Assembly (NCBI RefSeq): GCF_900105755.1
Contig: NZ_FNTQ01000001.1
Location: 2,046,001-2,110,000 of the forward strand
Direction of reading: 5' to 3'
Source of the DNA: Streptomyces sp. Ag109_O5-10
GTDB lineage: Bacteria; Actinomycetota; Actinomycetes; Streptomycetales; Streptomycetaceae
DNA: 64,000 nt
Part shown: in pieces, positions 26,160-35,045 of the stretch
Layout of the letters: each line of letters begins with the position of its first letter
How positions within the stretch are numbered: the stretch's first letter is position 1
The notes under the pieces: generated by a model
Databases searched by the model: none
What the model was told of the DNA's origin: nothing
The model's input: the letters and a program-made list of their open reading frames with translations, nothing else
Program-made: the position numbers and the translations under genes

Positions 26160-27367
26160 GACATCTGACGGGCATACGTGTCGCCCGCGACGGGCGTACT
26201 GGCCTCGTCGTCGAGGTGGTGGAAGGTCGGGTGGGGGTGCATGAGGAACGCGTGGTGGGAGATGTTCCACGCGTAGGCGCCGGCCATGGCGAAGGCGACG
26301 CGGTCGCCGACGCGCAGCCGTTCGGTCATGATCCGGCTCGCCAGGACGTCCTTGGGCGTGCACAGCTGCCCGACCAGCGTCACCGGCTCGTCCCTGGCCT
26401 CCGGACGGTTCCAGGGCCGCGGCCAGGTGCCGTCGGGGATCACCTCGAAGGGCTGGTCGTGCTGTTTCGCGGCCGGGGTGCGCAGGTGGTGGGTGCCGCC
26501 GCGCAGTACGGCGAACGCGTGCCCCCGGCTGAACTTGATGTCCAGGACCTGGGTGACGTACCAGCCGCAGTAGGCGGTGACCGAGCGGCCGGGCTCGATC
26601 CGCAGGGTGAGGTGGGGGTGGCGGGCGAGGATCCGGCGCAGTCCGGCGCCGAGGGCGGGCCAGTCGAACACCCTGGGCGGATGGGTGTAGTCGACGCCCA
26701 TGCCGCCGCCCACGTTGACTTCGCGCAGGTCCACTCCGCGGTCGCGGGCCCAGCTCTCGGCCCAGGCGAGGACCTTGTCGGCGAGCAGCAGGTGGGCCTG
26801 GGCCTGGAGCCCGCTGGCAAGGTGGAAGTGGAGACCGCGCAGCCGGACGCCCGGGACCGCCTCCATCACCTCCAGGCAGCGGTCCAGTTGTACGGGATCC
26901 ATGCCGAACGGCCCGCCGCCCATGGCCAGGGCGACCCGGCCCACGTCGACGGGCAGGTTGACACGCAGCAGGACGTCCACGGTCCGGTCGCCCACCAGGG
27001 TGCTGAGCAGGCGGAGTTCGTGTTCGCTCTCGATGTGCAGGCGCTCGGCTCCCGCCTCCAGCGCGCGGGCGAGCTCCTGCTGCGTCTTCCCCGGGCCGCC
27101 GAAGGCGATCGCTGCGCCCGGGACGGTGGCGCGGACGTGGTCCAGTTCGCCTCCGGAGGCCACCTCGAAGCCGTGGACGTGTTCGGCGAGGGTGCGCAGG
27201 ATCCGGGGGTCGGCGTTGGCCTTGGCCGCGTAGAGCAGTTCGACGCGGTCCGGCAGTGCGGCCCGGATCGCGCGCACGTGCTCGCGCAGGTCGGGCAGGT
27301 CGTAGACGTAGGCGGGCAGGTCGTCCTCGGGCAGCGCGGCGACGAGGTCGTGCGTCTCGGGCCTCAC
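26156..27367 (-). CDS. PLP-dependent decarboxylase (fold type III, Orn/DAP/Lys class), siderophore type
   Basis: 403 residues from GTG 27367 (GAGGTGG upstream; overlaps previous stop as GTGA). The PLP lysine is in LYAAKANAD; glycine-rich phosphate-binding NVGGGMGVDYTHP; C-terminal barrel motifs QLCTPKDVLA and AGAYAWNISHHAFLMHPHP. The family includes diaminopimelate decarboxylase and the siderophore enzymes SbnH, AcsE and PvsE, which decarboxylate an amino-acid or citryl-amino-acid intermediate. Being fused into the NIS synthetase operon favours a siderophore-specific substrate over lysine biosynthesis. Fold-type III racemase activity (as SfaC) cannot be excluded from sequence. Confidence 0.87.
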   Translation of the reverse strand: MRPETHDLVAALPEDDLPAYVYDLPDLREHVRAIRAALPDRVELLYAAKANADPRILRTLAEHVHGFEVASGGELDHVRATVPGAAIAFGGPGKTQQELARALEAGAERLHIESEHELRLLSTLVGDRTVDVLLRVNLPVDVGRVALAMGGGPFGMDPVQLDRCLEVMEAVPGVRLRGLHFHLASGLQAQAHLLLADKVLAWAESWARDRGVDLREVNVGGGMGVDYTHPPRVFDWPALGAGLRRILARHPHLTLRIEPGRSVTAYCGWYVTQVLDIKFSRGHAFAVLRGGTHHLRTPAAKQHDQPFEVIPDGTWPRPWNRPEARDEPVTLVGQLCTPKDVLASRIMTERLRVGDRVAFAMAGAYAWNISHHAFLMHPHPTFHHLDDEASTPVAGDTYARQMS

Positions 27368-29073
27368 CGGACCACCTCGTGGGGGAAGTCCGCGCCGAGC
27401 GGGCTGGGCAGGGGCACGTAGGCAGCGTGCCGGTCGGCCTTGCGGGACCAGCGCAGCAGGAGGTTGGCCTTGGCCGGCAGCGGTACGCCGGACAGCAGGG
27501 CACGCAGGCGGGGCGGGTCGGCGGCGGTGCGGGCGTAGCCGGCGAGATGGTCGCGGACCAGGCCCCACAGGGCGGGTTCCAGGGCAGGGTCGAGGTCGGC
27601 CAGGGCGCTGAGCATGTCGGCGGTGTGGTTGACCAGGAGGCAGTACGCGACCCGGTTCCAGCCGTGTTCGGGATCGTAGGTGAGGGGACCGCGCACGTCG
27701 TCCGGGAGCTCGTCGAGGGCCGGACCGTGACGGCTGGTCAGGAGCTTGGTGCCCTCCAGGTCGCGGAAGAACATCTGCTGGGGCGTGCCGTCGGCCCCGA
27801 CGCCGACGACGACGTTCTGCAGATGAGGTTCGAGCACGACGCCGTGTTCGAAGTAGGCGGCCAGGACCGGCGGCAGCAACAGCCCGAGGTACGCGTCCCA
27901 CCAGGCCAGGATGTCGCCGTCGCCGCGGGCGAGCAGCCGGGAGACGTGGGCCGCGCCGGTCGGATACTCGTCCGCCACCGCGGCGGCGAGCAGGGGGGTG
28001 ACCCCGGGACGCAGATGGTGGCGCAGCCCGGAGCGGACGATGACGCCGAGGCCCTCCAGGAGGGCGGTGTCGCCGGACGCGGCCAGGGTGCGGTAGCCGG
28101 GCTCGGCCAGGAGCGCGCAGCCCGGGAAGCGGTCGGTGAGCCGGGCGAAGACGGGCTGGAGCAGCCGGTTGAGGGCAACGGCCCCGGACAGCTCGTAACT
28201 CGCGTGCCTGCGAACGCAGTTGGTGAGGCGGACGTTGAGGCTGAACTTCAGGAACGCGTCGGTCTCCGGGGCGTACAGCGTCCGCACCGATGCGGTGGGC
28301 ACCAGCTCCGGGCCGCCCGTGCCGGTGTCCACGACGTCCCCGGCGGCGATCGCCTCGCGCAGCCGGTCGTGGTCCTTCAGCATCCGGTACTGCCAAGGGT
28401 GGACGGGGAGCACGGCGAACTCCGGGTCGGCCACCGGGTGCAGCGCGTCCAGCACGTGCGGCTCGCCCTCCTCCCGGACGAGGTGGCGGCGCACGGCCAG
28501 GTAGCGCAGGCGGAAGCGGGTGCCGGTCTCCGGGCCGTACGTCAGCCAGTCCGCCGGGTCCCCGGTACGGGCCTTGGGAGTGGGGTGGAAACGGTGACCG
28601 AACACCAGGGACTGCTCCGAGGCCACGTACGGGTCCGCGGCCGCCCGGGTGCCCGCCCGCTCCTGCAGTACGACGCGGATCGTCTCCCGGCTGTCCGCCA
28701 CCTGAGCCAGGAACTCCTCGTTGGCCAGACCCGTGCGCTGTTCCAGTTCGTCCTGGATGCACCGGGCCAGCTCGCGCCAGTCCACGGTCACCCAGGAGTC
28801 GCCGTCGAGCCGCTGCGCCGAGCCCTGGAAGCGATGGGCCCCGATCAGCGAGGTCCGACGCAGCGCGGCACGCAGCAGCAGGCCCCGGCGGGGCAGTCGG
28901 ACCAGGAGGTGGTCGTCGGCGACCGTCACCTGGCGCTCGGGGGCGGACACCTCGCGGATCAGGCAGTTGAGCAGCGTGTGGGTCGTGACGAGGTCGGCCG
29001 TCCGCGACGGCTCCGCGGCCGGGGACAGGACGGTGGTGGCGCTCTCGGTGTGGGGGGCCGTGTCGGTGGTCAT
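27364..29073 (-). CDS. NIS siderophore synthetase, IucA/IucC family (second)
   Basis: 569 residues. ATP-dependent ligase that joins a carboxylate such as citrate to an amine or alcohol. Family motifs: GHRFHPTPKARTG, PVHPWQYRM, the run FLKFSLNVRLTNCVRR, and EPHLQNVVVGV followed by FFRDLEGTKLL near the metal/ATP site; C-terminal FhuF-like end. ATG 29073 has GGAG seven bases upstream. The gene lies 38 bases after the first synthetase and overlaps the decarboxylase. Which of the A, B or C substrate classes it belongs to would need a tree. Confidence 0.9.
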   Translation of the reverse strand: MTTDTAPHTESATTVLSPAAEPSRTADLVTTHTLLNCLIREVSAPERQVTVADDHLLVRLPRRGLLLRAALRRTSLIGAHRFQGSAQRLDGDSWVTVDWRELARCIQDELEQRTGLANEEFLAQVADSRETIRVVLQERAGTRAAADPYVASEQSLVFGHRFHPTPKARTGDPADWLTYGPETGTRFRLRYLAVRRHLVREEGEPHVLDALHPVADPEFAVLPVHPWQYRMLKDHDRLREAIAAGDVVDTGTGGPELVPTASVRTLYAPETDAFLKFSLNVRLTNCVRRHASYELSGAVALNRLLQPVFARLTDRFPGCALLAEPGYRTLAASGDTALLEGLGVIVRSGLRHHLRPGVTPLLAAAVADEYPTGAAHVSRLLARGDGDILAWWDAYLGLLLPPVLAAYFEHGVVLEPHLQNVVVGVGADGTPQQMFFRDLEGTKLLTSRHGPALDELPDDVRGPLTYDPEHGWNRVAYCLLVNHTADMLSALADLDPALEPALWGLVRDHLAGYARTAADPPRLRALLSGVPLPAKANLLLRWSRKADRHAAYVPLPSPLGADFPHEVVR

Positions 29074-29111
29074 GTGGTCGCTCCAGTGGGACAGCGGTCG
29101 GGGGTCAGGGG

Positions 29112-30704
29112 TCAACGGCAGAGCGCCAGGGGGTTGGGAACGGACGTCCACTGCGCGGCACCCGGGTTCTCGGACAGGCGCATGGCGATCGTCGCCTTCA
29201 GCGGCATCGTGTCGCCGAAGAACGCTTCCGCGTCCTCCTGGTCCGGCAGGTCGGCGAAGACGCGGCGTCCGGCCTCGGCGACCGTGCCCCACAGCGCCCG
29301 TGGCTCAGCCGCCCGGGTCCGGCCGAGGACGTCGACCAGTTCGCTGAAGACCCCGCTGACCAGGCCACCGAAGAGCTTGGTGCGCAGCGCGCCGATGTCG
29401 TCGCCGGCGCGGGTGCCGAGCAGCGGCGGCAGTGTGAAGCCGCACCGGGCCAGGCGGCGCGGGCTGACCCGTACGCCGTCCAGGTCCCGGTACAGCACCC
29501 GCACCGGCCGACCGTTCCGCAGGACGACGAGGGTGTTCTGGCCGTGTGCCTCCAGCGCCACCCCCATGGACAGCAGCGTCAGAGCCGGCGGCAGGACGAG
29601 GCCGGCGAGGTCCGCAAGCCAGCGCACCGGGTCCCCCGACACCGCGGCGGCTCCGGTCGCGTGCACGGCCGTGAGCGGTACCGCGATCTCCCCGGCGTCG
29701 AGGTGGCACTCGGTGGATTCACGGATCATGGCCGTCAGGCTCGCGGAAGGCTGTCCGTCCACGCGCACCGAGCCGCCGCCCAGCTCCCGCAGGACGCGCA
29801 GGCTGTCGCCGTGTCCGGCCTTGTCGAGGACGGCCGAGACCAGCTCGGACAGTGGGGGCCCGTCGGCGACCTCGGCCGGGGAGATGGTGCGCCGGTAGTT
29901 GGTGACCTGGACGTCGAGCGCGGTCTTGACGTGGCAGCCGGGGAGCGCGCCGAGCGGTGCGAGGGTACGCAGCGACAGCAGCGGGCGGGCCGGGACCGTC
30001 TCCTCCACGGTGGTCAGGTCGCGGTGGTGCCTGAGCACGTGGTCCCGCTGCCAGGGGTGCACCGGCAGCAGGAACGCGTCGCCGTCCCGCAGTGCCCGCG
30101 GCCAGTCGCCGGCGCCCTGCCAGCGGTCGCCCGGGACCCGGACCAGGGCCAGTGGTACGACCGGGTGGTGTTCGGGCGCGTAGGCGAGCACGTCGGCGAC
30201 GGACATGCCGGTGCGTGTCCGGCAGCAGGGGTGCTGCGGGTGGCCGTCGACGACCGCCTGCTCGGCGTCCGCCGAGTCGGCCGGAGTGGCCTTCCGGTCC
30301 GCGTTCGCCGCTCTGGCGAGGGCCAGGTTGAAGACGCTGTTGTCGAGTTCGGCGGCCAGCCGCTCCGCCGCGGGGGTTCGCAGGCCCAGCTGTGCCAGCA
30401 GCCGCGCCGGGTCGCCGATCGGCCCCTCGGGCCCCGACACGGCGAAGTCCCGCGGAACGTCGGCAAAGGGCCGCGCGCCCGCCTCGGGCGCCGAGAGCGA
30501 ACCGCCCCGGCGCAGTTCGACAACCAGAGTTCCGGACTCACGGCGACGCGTGGTCACACCGGGCAGGGGTTCTCGTCCGAGGGCGCCCCACAGGCGGGAC
30601 AGCACGGTGGCGCGTGCTCCCGGGAGCGCGGTCGCGAAGGGCTCCACCAGGTCCGGGCGGATGCGGCGCAGGTCGGCAATGGGCATGCGGTCGTCGATGG
30701 ACAT
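29112..30704 (-). CDS. NIS siderophore synthetase, IucA/IucC family (first)
   Basis: 530 residues. First gene of the operon. Motifs GHPQHPCCRTRTGMS, PVHPWQRDH, HVKTALDVQVTNYRRTIS and EAHGQNTLVVLRNG followed by LYRDLDGVRV. It is clearly diverged from the other synthetase, as expected if each makes a different bond. ATG at 30704 with AGGGA upstream; the longer in-frame version from 30857 has no support. No IdeR/DmdR1-type iron box was recognised in the 409 bases upstream, so iron control is not visible here. Confidence 0.9.
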   Translation of the reverse strand: MSIDDRMPIADLRRIRPDLVEPFATALPGARATVLSRLWGALGREPLPGVTTRRRESGTLVVELRRGGSLSAPEAGARPFADVPRDFAVSGPEGPIGDPARLLAQLGLRTPAAERLAAELDNSVFNLALARAANADRKATPADSADAEQAVVDGHPQHPCCRTRTGMSVADVLAYAPEHHPVVPLALVRVPGDRWQGAGDWPRALRDGDAFLLPVHPWQRDHVLRHHRDLTTVEETVPARPLLSLRTLAPLGALPGCHVKTALDVQVTNYRRTISPAEVADGPPLSELVSAVLDKAGHGDSLRVLRELGGGSVRVDGQPSASLTAMIRESTECHLDAGEIAVPLTAVHATGAAAVSGDPVRWLADLAGLVLPPALTLLSMGVALEAHGQNTLVVLRNGRPVRVLYRDLDGVRVSPRRLARCGFTLPPLLGTRAGDDIGALRTKLFGGLVSGVFSELVDVLGRTRAAEPRALWGTVAEAGRRVFADLPDQEDAEAFFGDTMPLKATIAMRLSENPGAAQWTSVPNPLALCR

Positions 30705-31113
30705 GCGGTGTCCCTGGTTCTCGCGGTGGCGGGTTGTCCGGTGGTGCTCCGGTGGCACCGACCGCCCGGCCGACGCTACGGGAAGACGATCAAGGGAATT
30801 GCCAGAGCGAAGACAGCGAGCGGTCGCGGACACCCCCGAAGCGGCGTTTCGCCTCACACGGCTCCGGCCCGTCCGGCCGAGGCCGACACCGGGGACGGCG
30901 CACTGACCTTGGATCAGATTCCGGCTGTCGCCCGGGCGACCGCGGGCCGGCGTCCGAGGTCTTAACCGTTGGCTAACGCCACGCTGGCCAGGCCTTTGAT
31001 GTCGTCAAGAAGCCACGCCACAGCGAATGAGCCGACCGTGGAAGATCACTGACTCGGGGGAGCTTGCGGCGTTTGCACCACGCGCCGCGGCCGGTGTCTG
31101 TGAGCCTTTCGGC
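30705..31113. promoter_or_regulatory. Divergent promoter region between siderophore operon and two-component operon
   Basis: 409 bases. Contains CAAGGGAATTGCC at 30792-30804 (also present at 33544-33556) and the inverted repeat TTAACCGTTGGCTAA at 30962-30976 (TTA-N-CC-N3-GG-N-TAA), a short AT-rich patch in very GC-rich surroundings and so a candidate operator. No gene was recognised. Confidence 0.45.
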
Positions 31114-31875
31114 ATGCGTGTCTTGCTGATCGAGGACGACGACCGGGTGGCCGGTCCGTTGGCGGAGGGGCTGCGCCGTTTCGGGTTCGTCGTGGAACAC
31201 GCCAGAACGGGGGCCGAGGGCCTCGCCGCGCCGGAGGTGGCGATGGTGCTGCTGGACCTGGGGCTGCCGGACATGGACGGCATCGACGTCTGCCGGACGC
31301 TGCGGTCCCGCTCGTCCGTACCGATCATCATGATCACGGCCAGGGACGACGAGGTGGACCGTGTGCTCGGGCTCGAACTGGGCGCGGACGACTATGTCTC
31401 CAAGCCCTTCGGCGTACGGGAACTCGTCGCCCGGATCCGGGCCGTCACCCGACGCGCCCGCCCAGCCGTTCCGAACCCCCAGCGCGGATCTTCGCAGCCC
31501 CCCGACGGGCTCGGTCATCCCGGGACACCCGACATCCAGCGGATCGGCCCGCTGACCATCGACTGTCGCACCCGGCAGGTGCACCTGCACCGGACGTCCA
31601 TCGCCCTCGCGCCCAAGGAGTTCGACCTGCTCAGCTGCCTCGCCGAGGACCCCGGTGCGGTCTGCTCCCGCCGGCAGATCCTCGACACGGTCTGGGAACC
31701 TCACTTCTTCGGCCCCACCAAGACCCTGGACGTCCACATCGCCGCGCTCCGGCGCAAACTCGGCGACGCCTCCTGGATCGAGAACATCCGCGGAATCGGC
31801 TTCCGCCTCGTCCCCCCGGCACATCCCGACGCCCCGTCCGCCGCAGTGCGGACACGCGACGGGGAGATCTCGTGA
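31114..31875 (+). CDS. OmpR/PhoB-family response regulator
   Basis: 253 residues. Receiver with MVLLDLGLPDMDG and YVSKPFGVREL; the winged helix has IALAPKEFDLLSCLAEDPGAVCS and TKTLDVHIAALRRKLG. The linker between domains (~residues 115-145) is longer than usual and Pro/Gln-rich. ATG 31114 begins directly at MRVLLIEDD; no good ribosome site is seen and a longer frame upstream exists but does not look like protein. The stop overlaps the kinase start (GTGA). Confidence 0.9.
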   Translation: MRVLLIEDDDRVAGPLAEGLRRFGFVVEHARTGAEGLAAPEVAMVLLDLGLPDMDGIDVCRTLRSRSSVPIIMITARDDEVDRVLGLELGADDYVSKPFGVRELVARIRAVTRRARPAVPNPQRGSSQPPDGLGHPGTPDIQRIGPLTIDCRTRQVHLHRTSIALAPKEFDLLSCLAEDPGAVCSRRQILDTVWEPHFFGPTKTLDVHIAALRRKLGDASWIENIRGIGFRLVPPAHPDAPSAAVRTRDGEIS

Positions 31876-33335
31876 CCCGTCGCCTCCTGCTCAGCCACCT
31901 GAGCCTGATACTGCTCGTCCTGCTCGCGCTCGAAGTGCCCTTCGGCGTCTTCTACGGCCGCAGCGAAACGGCCCGTTTCTCCCGCACGGCGGAGCAGGGG
32001 GCGATGACGCTCGCCGAGGTCTGCGAGGACAAGATGGAGCACGGACTGACGGCCGACCTGCCCGACCTCGCCCGCGCGTACGGGCGGCGGACCGGCGGTA
32101 CCGTGCTCGTCGCCGACCGCCGGGGCACCGTCCTCACCGACACCGCCGGCCACGCCGCCGTCGGCAAGGACCTGTCCGCCGAGCCGGACATCTCCACGGC
32201 ACTGCACGATCGGCCCACCGTCGGCACGCACAGGGCCCCGTCCGCGGACGGTGAACTCCTCTTCGTCACCGTGCCGGGCGGGTCCAACCCGGCCGTCGCC
32301 TGTGTGGTGCGAACGGTGTACGCGCTGGGCCCGCTCCAGGCCAGGGTGCGCACCACCTGGCTGGTGCTCGCCGCCGTCGGTCTCGGAGTACTCGCCGCGG
32401 CCTCCCTGATCGGGTTCGCTCTCGCGCGGTCGATCACCCGCCCCGTGCAGGCCCTGGAACGCGCCACCGCACAGCTCGCCGAAGGCCGGATCACCGATCC
32501 CCCGGCCGCCGACCACGGGCCACCGGAACTGCGCAGGCTCGCCGCGTCGTTCACGCGGACCGCGACCCGGCTTCAGCACCTGCTCCAGGCTCAGCAGGCG
32601 TTCGCCTCCGACGTGTCACATCAGCTGAAGACACCCCTGACCGCACTGCGGCTGCGCCTGGAGAACTTCGAGCCGCACCTCGCCCCCTGCGCCCAGGACA
32701 GCCTCGACACGGCGCTCGGTGAGCTGGAGCGGCTCAGCCGCATGGTGCAGGGGCTGCTCGCGCTCGCCCGGCTGGAGAACACGGAGATCCGGGCAGCGGC
32801 CGCCGATCTGAATGCCGTCGTCTCCGACCGCGCGGACATCTGGACGGCCTTCGCCGCCGAACAGCAGGTCGACATCGTCGTGTCCGGAGGCGCGCCCGCG
32901 CCGGTGCTGGCAGTCCCCGGCGCGCTGGAACAGATCATCGACAACCTGCTCTCCAACGCGCTCCGTGTGTCCGCGCCCGGAACCTCCGTCACGCTGGCCG
33001 TCGTCACCACACCCGCAGAAGGCACCCGCACCCCGCCCATGACCGAGCTGCATGTGATCGACCAGGGCCCCGGCATGACCGAGGCCGAACGGCACCGGGC
33101 CTTCGACCGGTTCTGGCGAGCCCCCCACGCCGACCACGACGGCACCGGCCTCGGCCTGCCGCTGGTCCGGCACCTCGCCCGCGCCGGAGGGGGCGAGGTC
33201 ACCCTGGAGGCAGCCCCCGGCGGCGGACTCGACGCGGTCGTCCGCCTCCGGCACGCCGAATGCCGCGCGCAGCAGGATCGCCTCATCACCGCGGCTGACG
33301 TCGACATGGCGACCCGAACCGCACCCGCGAGGTAA
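31872..33335 (+). CDS. Sensor histidine kinase
   Basis: 487 residues. N-terminal transmembrane helix, external sensor ~120 residues (DLPDLARAYGRRTGGTVLVADRRG is PAS/PDC-like), second helix ~residues 155-180, HAMP, then DHp with SDVSHQLKTPLTALRLRLENF and ATPase motifs DNLLSNALRVSAP and GTGLGLPLVRHLA. GTG start overlaps the regulator stop. Partner of the regulator before it. It lies between the siderophore operon and the chitinase; control of either is possible but not shown. Confidence 0.91.
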   Translation: MTRRLLLSHLSLILLVLLALEVPFGVFYGRSETARFSRTAEQGAMTLAEVCEDKMEHGLTADLPDLARAYGRRTGGTVLVADRRGTVLTDTAGHAAVGKDLSAEPDISTALHDRPTVGTHRAPSADGELLFVTVPGGSNPAVACVVRTVYALGPLQARVRTTWLVLAAVGLGVLAAASLIGFALARSITRPVQALERATAQLAEGRITDPPAADHGPPELRRLAASFTRTATRLQHLLQAQQAFASDVSHQLKTPLTALRLRLENFEPHLAPCAQDSLDTALGELERLSRMVQGLLALARLENTEIRAAAADLNAVVSDRADIWTAFAAEQQVDIVVSGGAPAPVLAVPGALEQIIDNLLSNALRVSAPGTSVTLAVVTTPAEGTRTPPMTELHVIDQGPGMTEAERHRAFDRFWRAPHADHDGTGLGLPLVRHLARAGGGEVTLEAAPGGGLDAVVRLRHAECRAQQDRLITAADVDMATRTAPAR

Positions 33336-33661
33336 GGCGCGGAGGCCCTGTACGTCGATCGCGCACCGCGAGCCTCCCGACTCGCGGTCCCTACCGGCGG
33401 TGTTGTCAGTGACTCCTCTCCCGTCCGTCGGCCTGGCGGGGACCGCCCGCACCGACCGTGGGACAGGACACGGCCCTTGCCGGCGTCCGGAGGCGGCGCG
33501 GATCCCGGACCGTCCGTCAGACGCCTGCAGACCGGCCGTGGGGCAAGGGAATTGCCCACCGCTCATGCGCAGGCAAAAGTCCGAACCTCGCCCTTGACTG
33601 GTCTGGACCAATCACGCTTTGCTGCTGGGGTACCACTCGCCCCCTACCTCTGGAGTGGCGC
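33336..33661. promoter_or_regulatory. Chitinase promoter region
   Basis: 326 bases. It holds GGGCAA-N5-TTGCCC (33542-33558, a perfect inverted repeat) and a DasR-type site that overlaps a TTGACT -35 hexamer at 33594-33599. A weak -10 (TTTGCT) lies around 33618-33623. The rest is GC-rich and empty. Confidence 0.5.
33597..33612 (+). promoter_or_regulatory. dre-like DasR operator before chitinase gene
   Basis: ACTGGTCTGGACCAAT matches the known dre consensus (ACTGGTCTAGACCA-G/C-T) except for the central A to G and the penultimate base. In Streptomyces DasR represses chitin and N-acetylglucosamine genes through such sites, and the palindrome here overlaps the -35 region, as needed for repression. 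Confidence 0.75.
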
Positions 33662-34771
33662 ATGCGCACCACCATGCCCCGCGGGTCCCGCAGATCTGCT
33701 TATGGCAGGTCCATGACAGCTTTCCTCGTCATCCTGGCCGGCTTCTTCGGCGCGTTCACCGTCCTCGGCACCGCGAGCCCCGCGGCGGCGGCGGACTGCG
33801 CCGCGGCCTGGAGCTCCGGCGCGGTCTACACCGGCGGCATGACCGCCTCCTACCACGGCGACAACTGGCAGGCCAAGTGGTGGACGCAGGGCGAGACGCC
33901 CGGCGTCGCCGAGGTCTGGGCCGACCAAGGAGCCTGCGGTGGCTCCGGCGGAGGAGGCACCGGCGGCAGTTGCAACTACCCCGCCTGGGCCGCCGGGCAG
34001 TCCTACGCGACCGGCGCCATCGTGAAGTACACCCCCAACGGTCAGTACTACATCGCCACCCACGACAACCCCGGGTACGACCCCACCGTCAGCACCTGGT
34101 ACTGGTCCCCCTACACCTGCACCGGAGGCTCCGGGGGCGGGGGCGGGGGCGGCGGTACCGGTGGATTCGTTGTCAGCGAAGCCCAGTTCAACCAGATGTT
34201 CCCGAACCGGAACTCCTTCTACACCTACAGCGGCCTGGTGGCCGCGCTCAGCGCCTACCCCGGTTTCGCCACCACCGGCAGTGCCACCGTGCAGAAGCAG
34301 GAGGCCGCGGCGTTCCTGGCCAACGTCGACCACGAGACCGGCGGCCTCGTCTACATCAACGAGGTCGACCAGTCCGGGAACTACTGCGCGAGCGAGCCCT
34401 ACGGCTGCCCCGCCGGCACCTACGCCTACTACGGACGCGGCCCGATGCAGCTCAGCTGGAACTTCAACTACAAGGCCGCCGGTGACGCCCTCGGCATCGA
34501 CCTGCTGGACAACCCCGGCCTGGTCGCCTCCGACCCGGCGGTCTCCTGGAAGACCGGCCTGTGGTACTGGAACACCCAGACCGGCCCCGGCACGATGACC
34601 GGACACAACGCCATGGTCAACGGCGCGGGCTTCGGCGAGACCATCCGCAGCATCAACGGCAGCATCGAGTGCAACGGCGGCAACACCGCCGAGATGCAGG
34701 ACCGCGTCAACGACTACCTCTCCTTCACCTCCATCCTCGGCGTCCCCGCAGGCTCCAACCTCACCTGCTGA
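33662..34771 (+). CDS. Secreted GH19 chitinase with two chitin-binding domains
   Basis: 369 residues from ATG 33662 (GGAG upstream). Sec signal peptide with a long basic start and the cleavage region ASPAAAADC. Two CBM5/12-type chitin-binding modules follow (AAWSSGAVYTGGMTASYHG with AKWWTQGE; and YPAWAAGQSYATGAIVKY), separated by Gly-rich linkers, then the GH19 catalytic domain (~residues 165-369) with NVDHETGG (catalytic Glu), YYGRGPMQLSWNFNY and a second Glu region. It hydrolyses chitin outside the cell. Tandem modules of this kind are less usual than a single one. Regulation by DasR is supported by the upstream site. Confidence 0.93.
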   Translation: MRTTMPRGSRRSAYGRSMTAFLVILAGFFGAFTVLGTASPAAAADCAAAWSSGAVYTGGMTASYHGDNWQAKWWTQGETPGVAEVWADQGACGGSGGGGTGGSCNYPAWAAGQSYATGAIVKYTPNGQYYIATHDNPGYDPTVSTWYWSPYTCTGGSGGGGGGGGTGGFVVSEAQFNQMFPNRNSFYTYSGLVAALSAYPGFATTGSATVQKQEAAAFLANVDHETGGLVYINEVDQSGNYCASEPYGCPAGTYAYYGRGPMQLSWNFNYKAAGDALGIDLLDNPGLVASDPAVSWKTGLWYWNTQTGPGTMTGHNAMVNGAGFGETIRSINGSIECNGGNTAEMQDRVNDYLSFTSILGVPAGSNLTC

Positions 34772-34838
34772 CCGCCTCCCGGCACCGGTGGGTCCAACCT
34801 GCTTGTGGAGCACGCTGGTTGCCGTATCGGCACGGCCG

Positions 34839-34890
34839 AGCTCCTGGCAGATGGGTTGTCGAAGATGAACAACCCCTTCTGCCAGGAGCT
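34839..34890 (+). terminator. Strong hairpin after the chitinase gene
   Basis: Left arm 34839-34859 (AGCTCCTGGCAGA...GGGTTGT), right arm 34869-34890, loop of nine bases. About 20 paired bases with one bulge. No T-run follows, which is normal for Streptomyces terminators. It begins 67 bases after the stop. Confidence 0.6.
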
Positions 34891-35020
34891 TCGCGCATGC
34901 GCGGTGCGCTCCGGCTGTCCCGGCGCGCTCGACGACCAACCGCACGGCACCGCCCTCGATCATCGGCCGGAGGTTCTTCTGCACCTCGGCGACGTCCTCC
35001 CGGTTCGGGGCGCCGACCAC
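34870..35020 (-). pseudogene. Possible C-terminal remnant of a zinc-type alcohol dehydrogenase/quinone reductase
   Basis: The minus-strand frame reads VVGAPNREDVAEVQKNL, MIEGGAVRLVVERA and GAHR, which resembles the last part of MDR dehydrogenases (region before a final EAH-R helix). It has no start, no upstream half and overlaps the chitinase hairpin. I infer a decayed fragment; it may be chance. Confidence 0.3.
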
Positions 35021-35045
35021 CCTCAGGGGCGCCCGTCACGGCGTC

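Noticed and set aside
24855..27503. One 882-residue protein containing the MFS transporter
   Set aside because: N-terminal 450 residues are shadow of the decarboxylase; the transporter starts at ATG 26159.
26156..28762. One 868-residue protein joining synthetase region and decarboxylase
   Set aside because: The N-terminal half is an out-of-frame shadow of the synthetase; the decarboxylase begins at GTG 27367.
30705..31113. IdeR/DmdR1 iron box before the siderophore operon
   Set aside because: GTTGGCTAAC at 30968-30977 partly resembles the core, but the TTAGG/CCTAA arms are missing.
34870..35020. Intact dehydrogenase gene on the minus strand
   Set aside because: No N-terminal half or start; at most a fragment.
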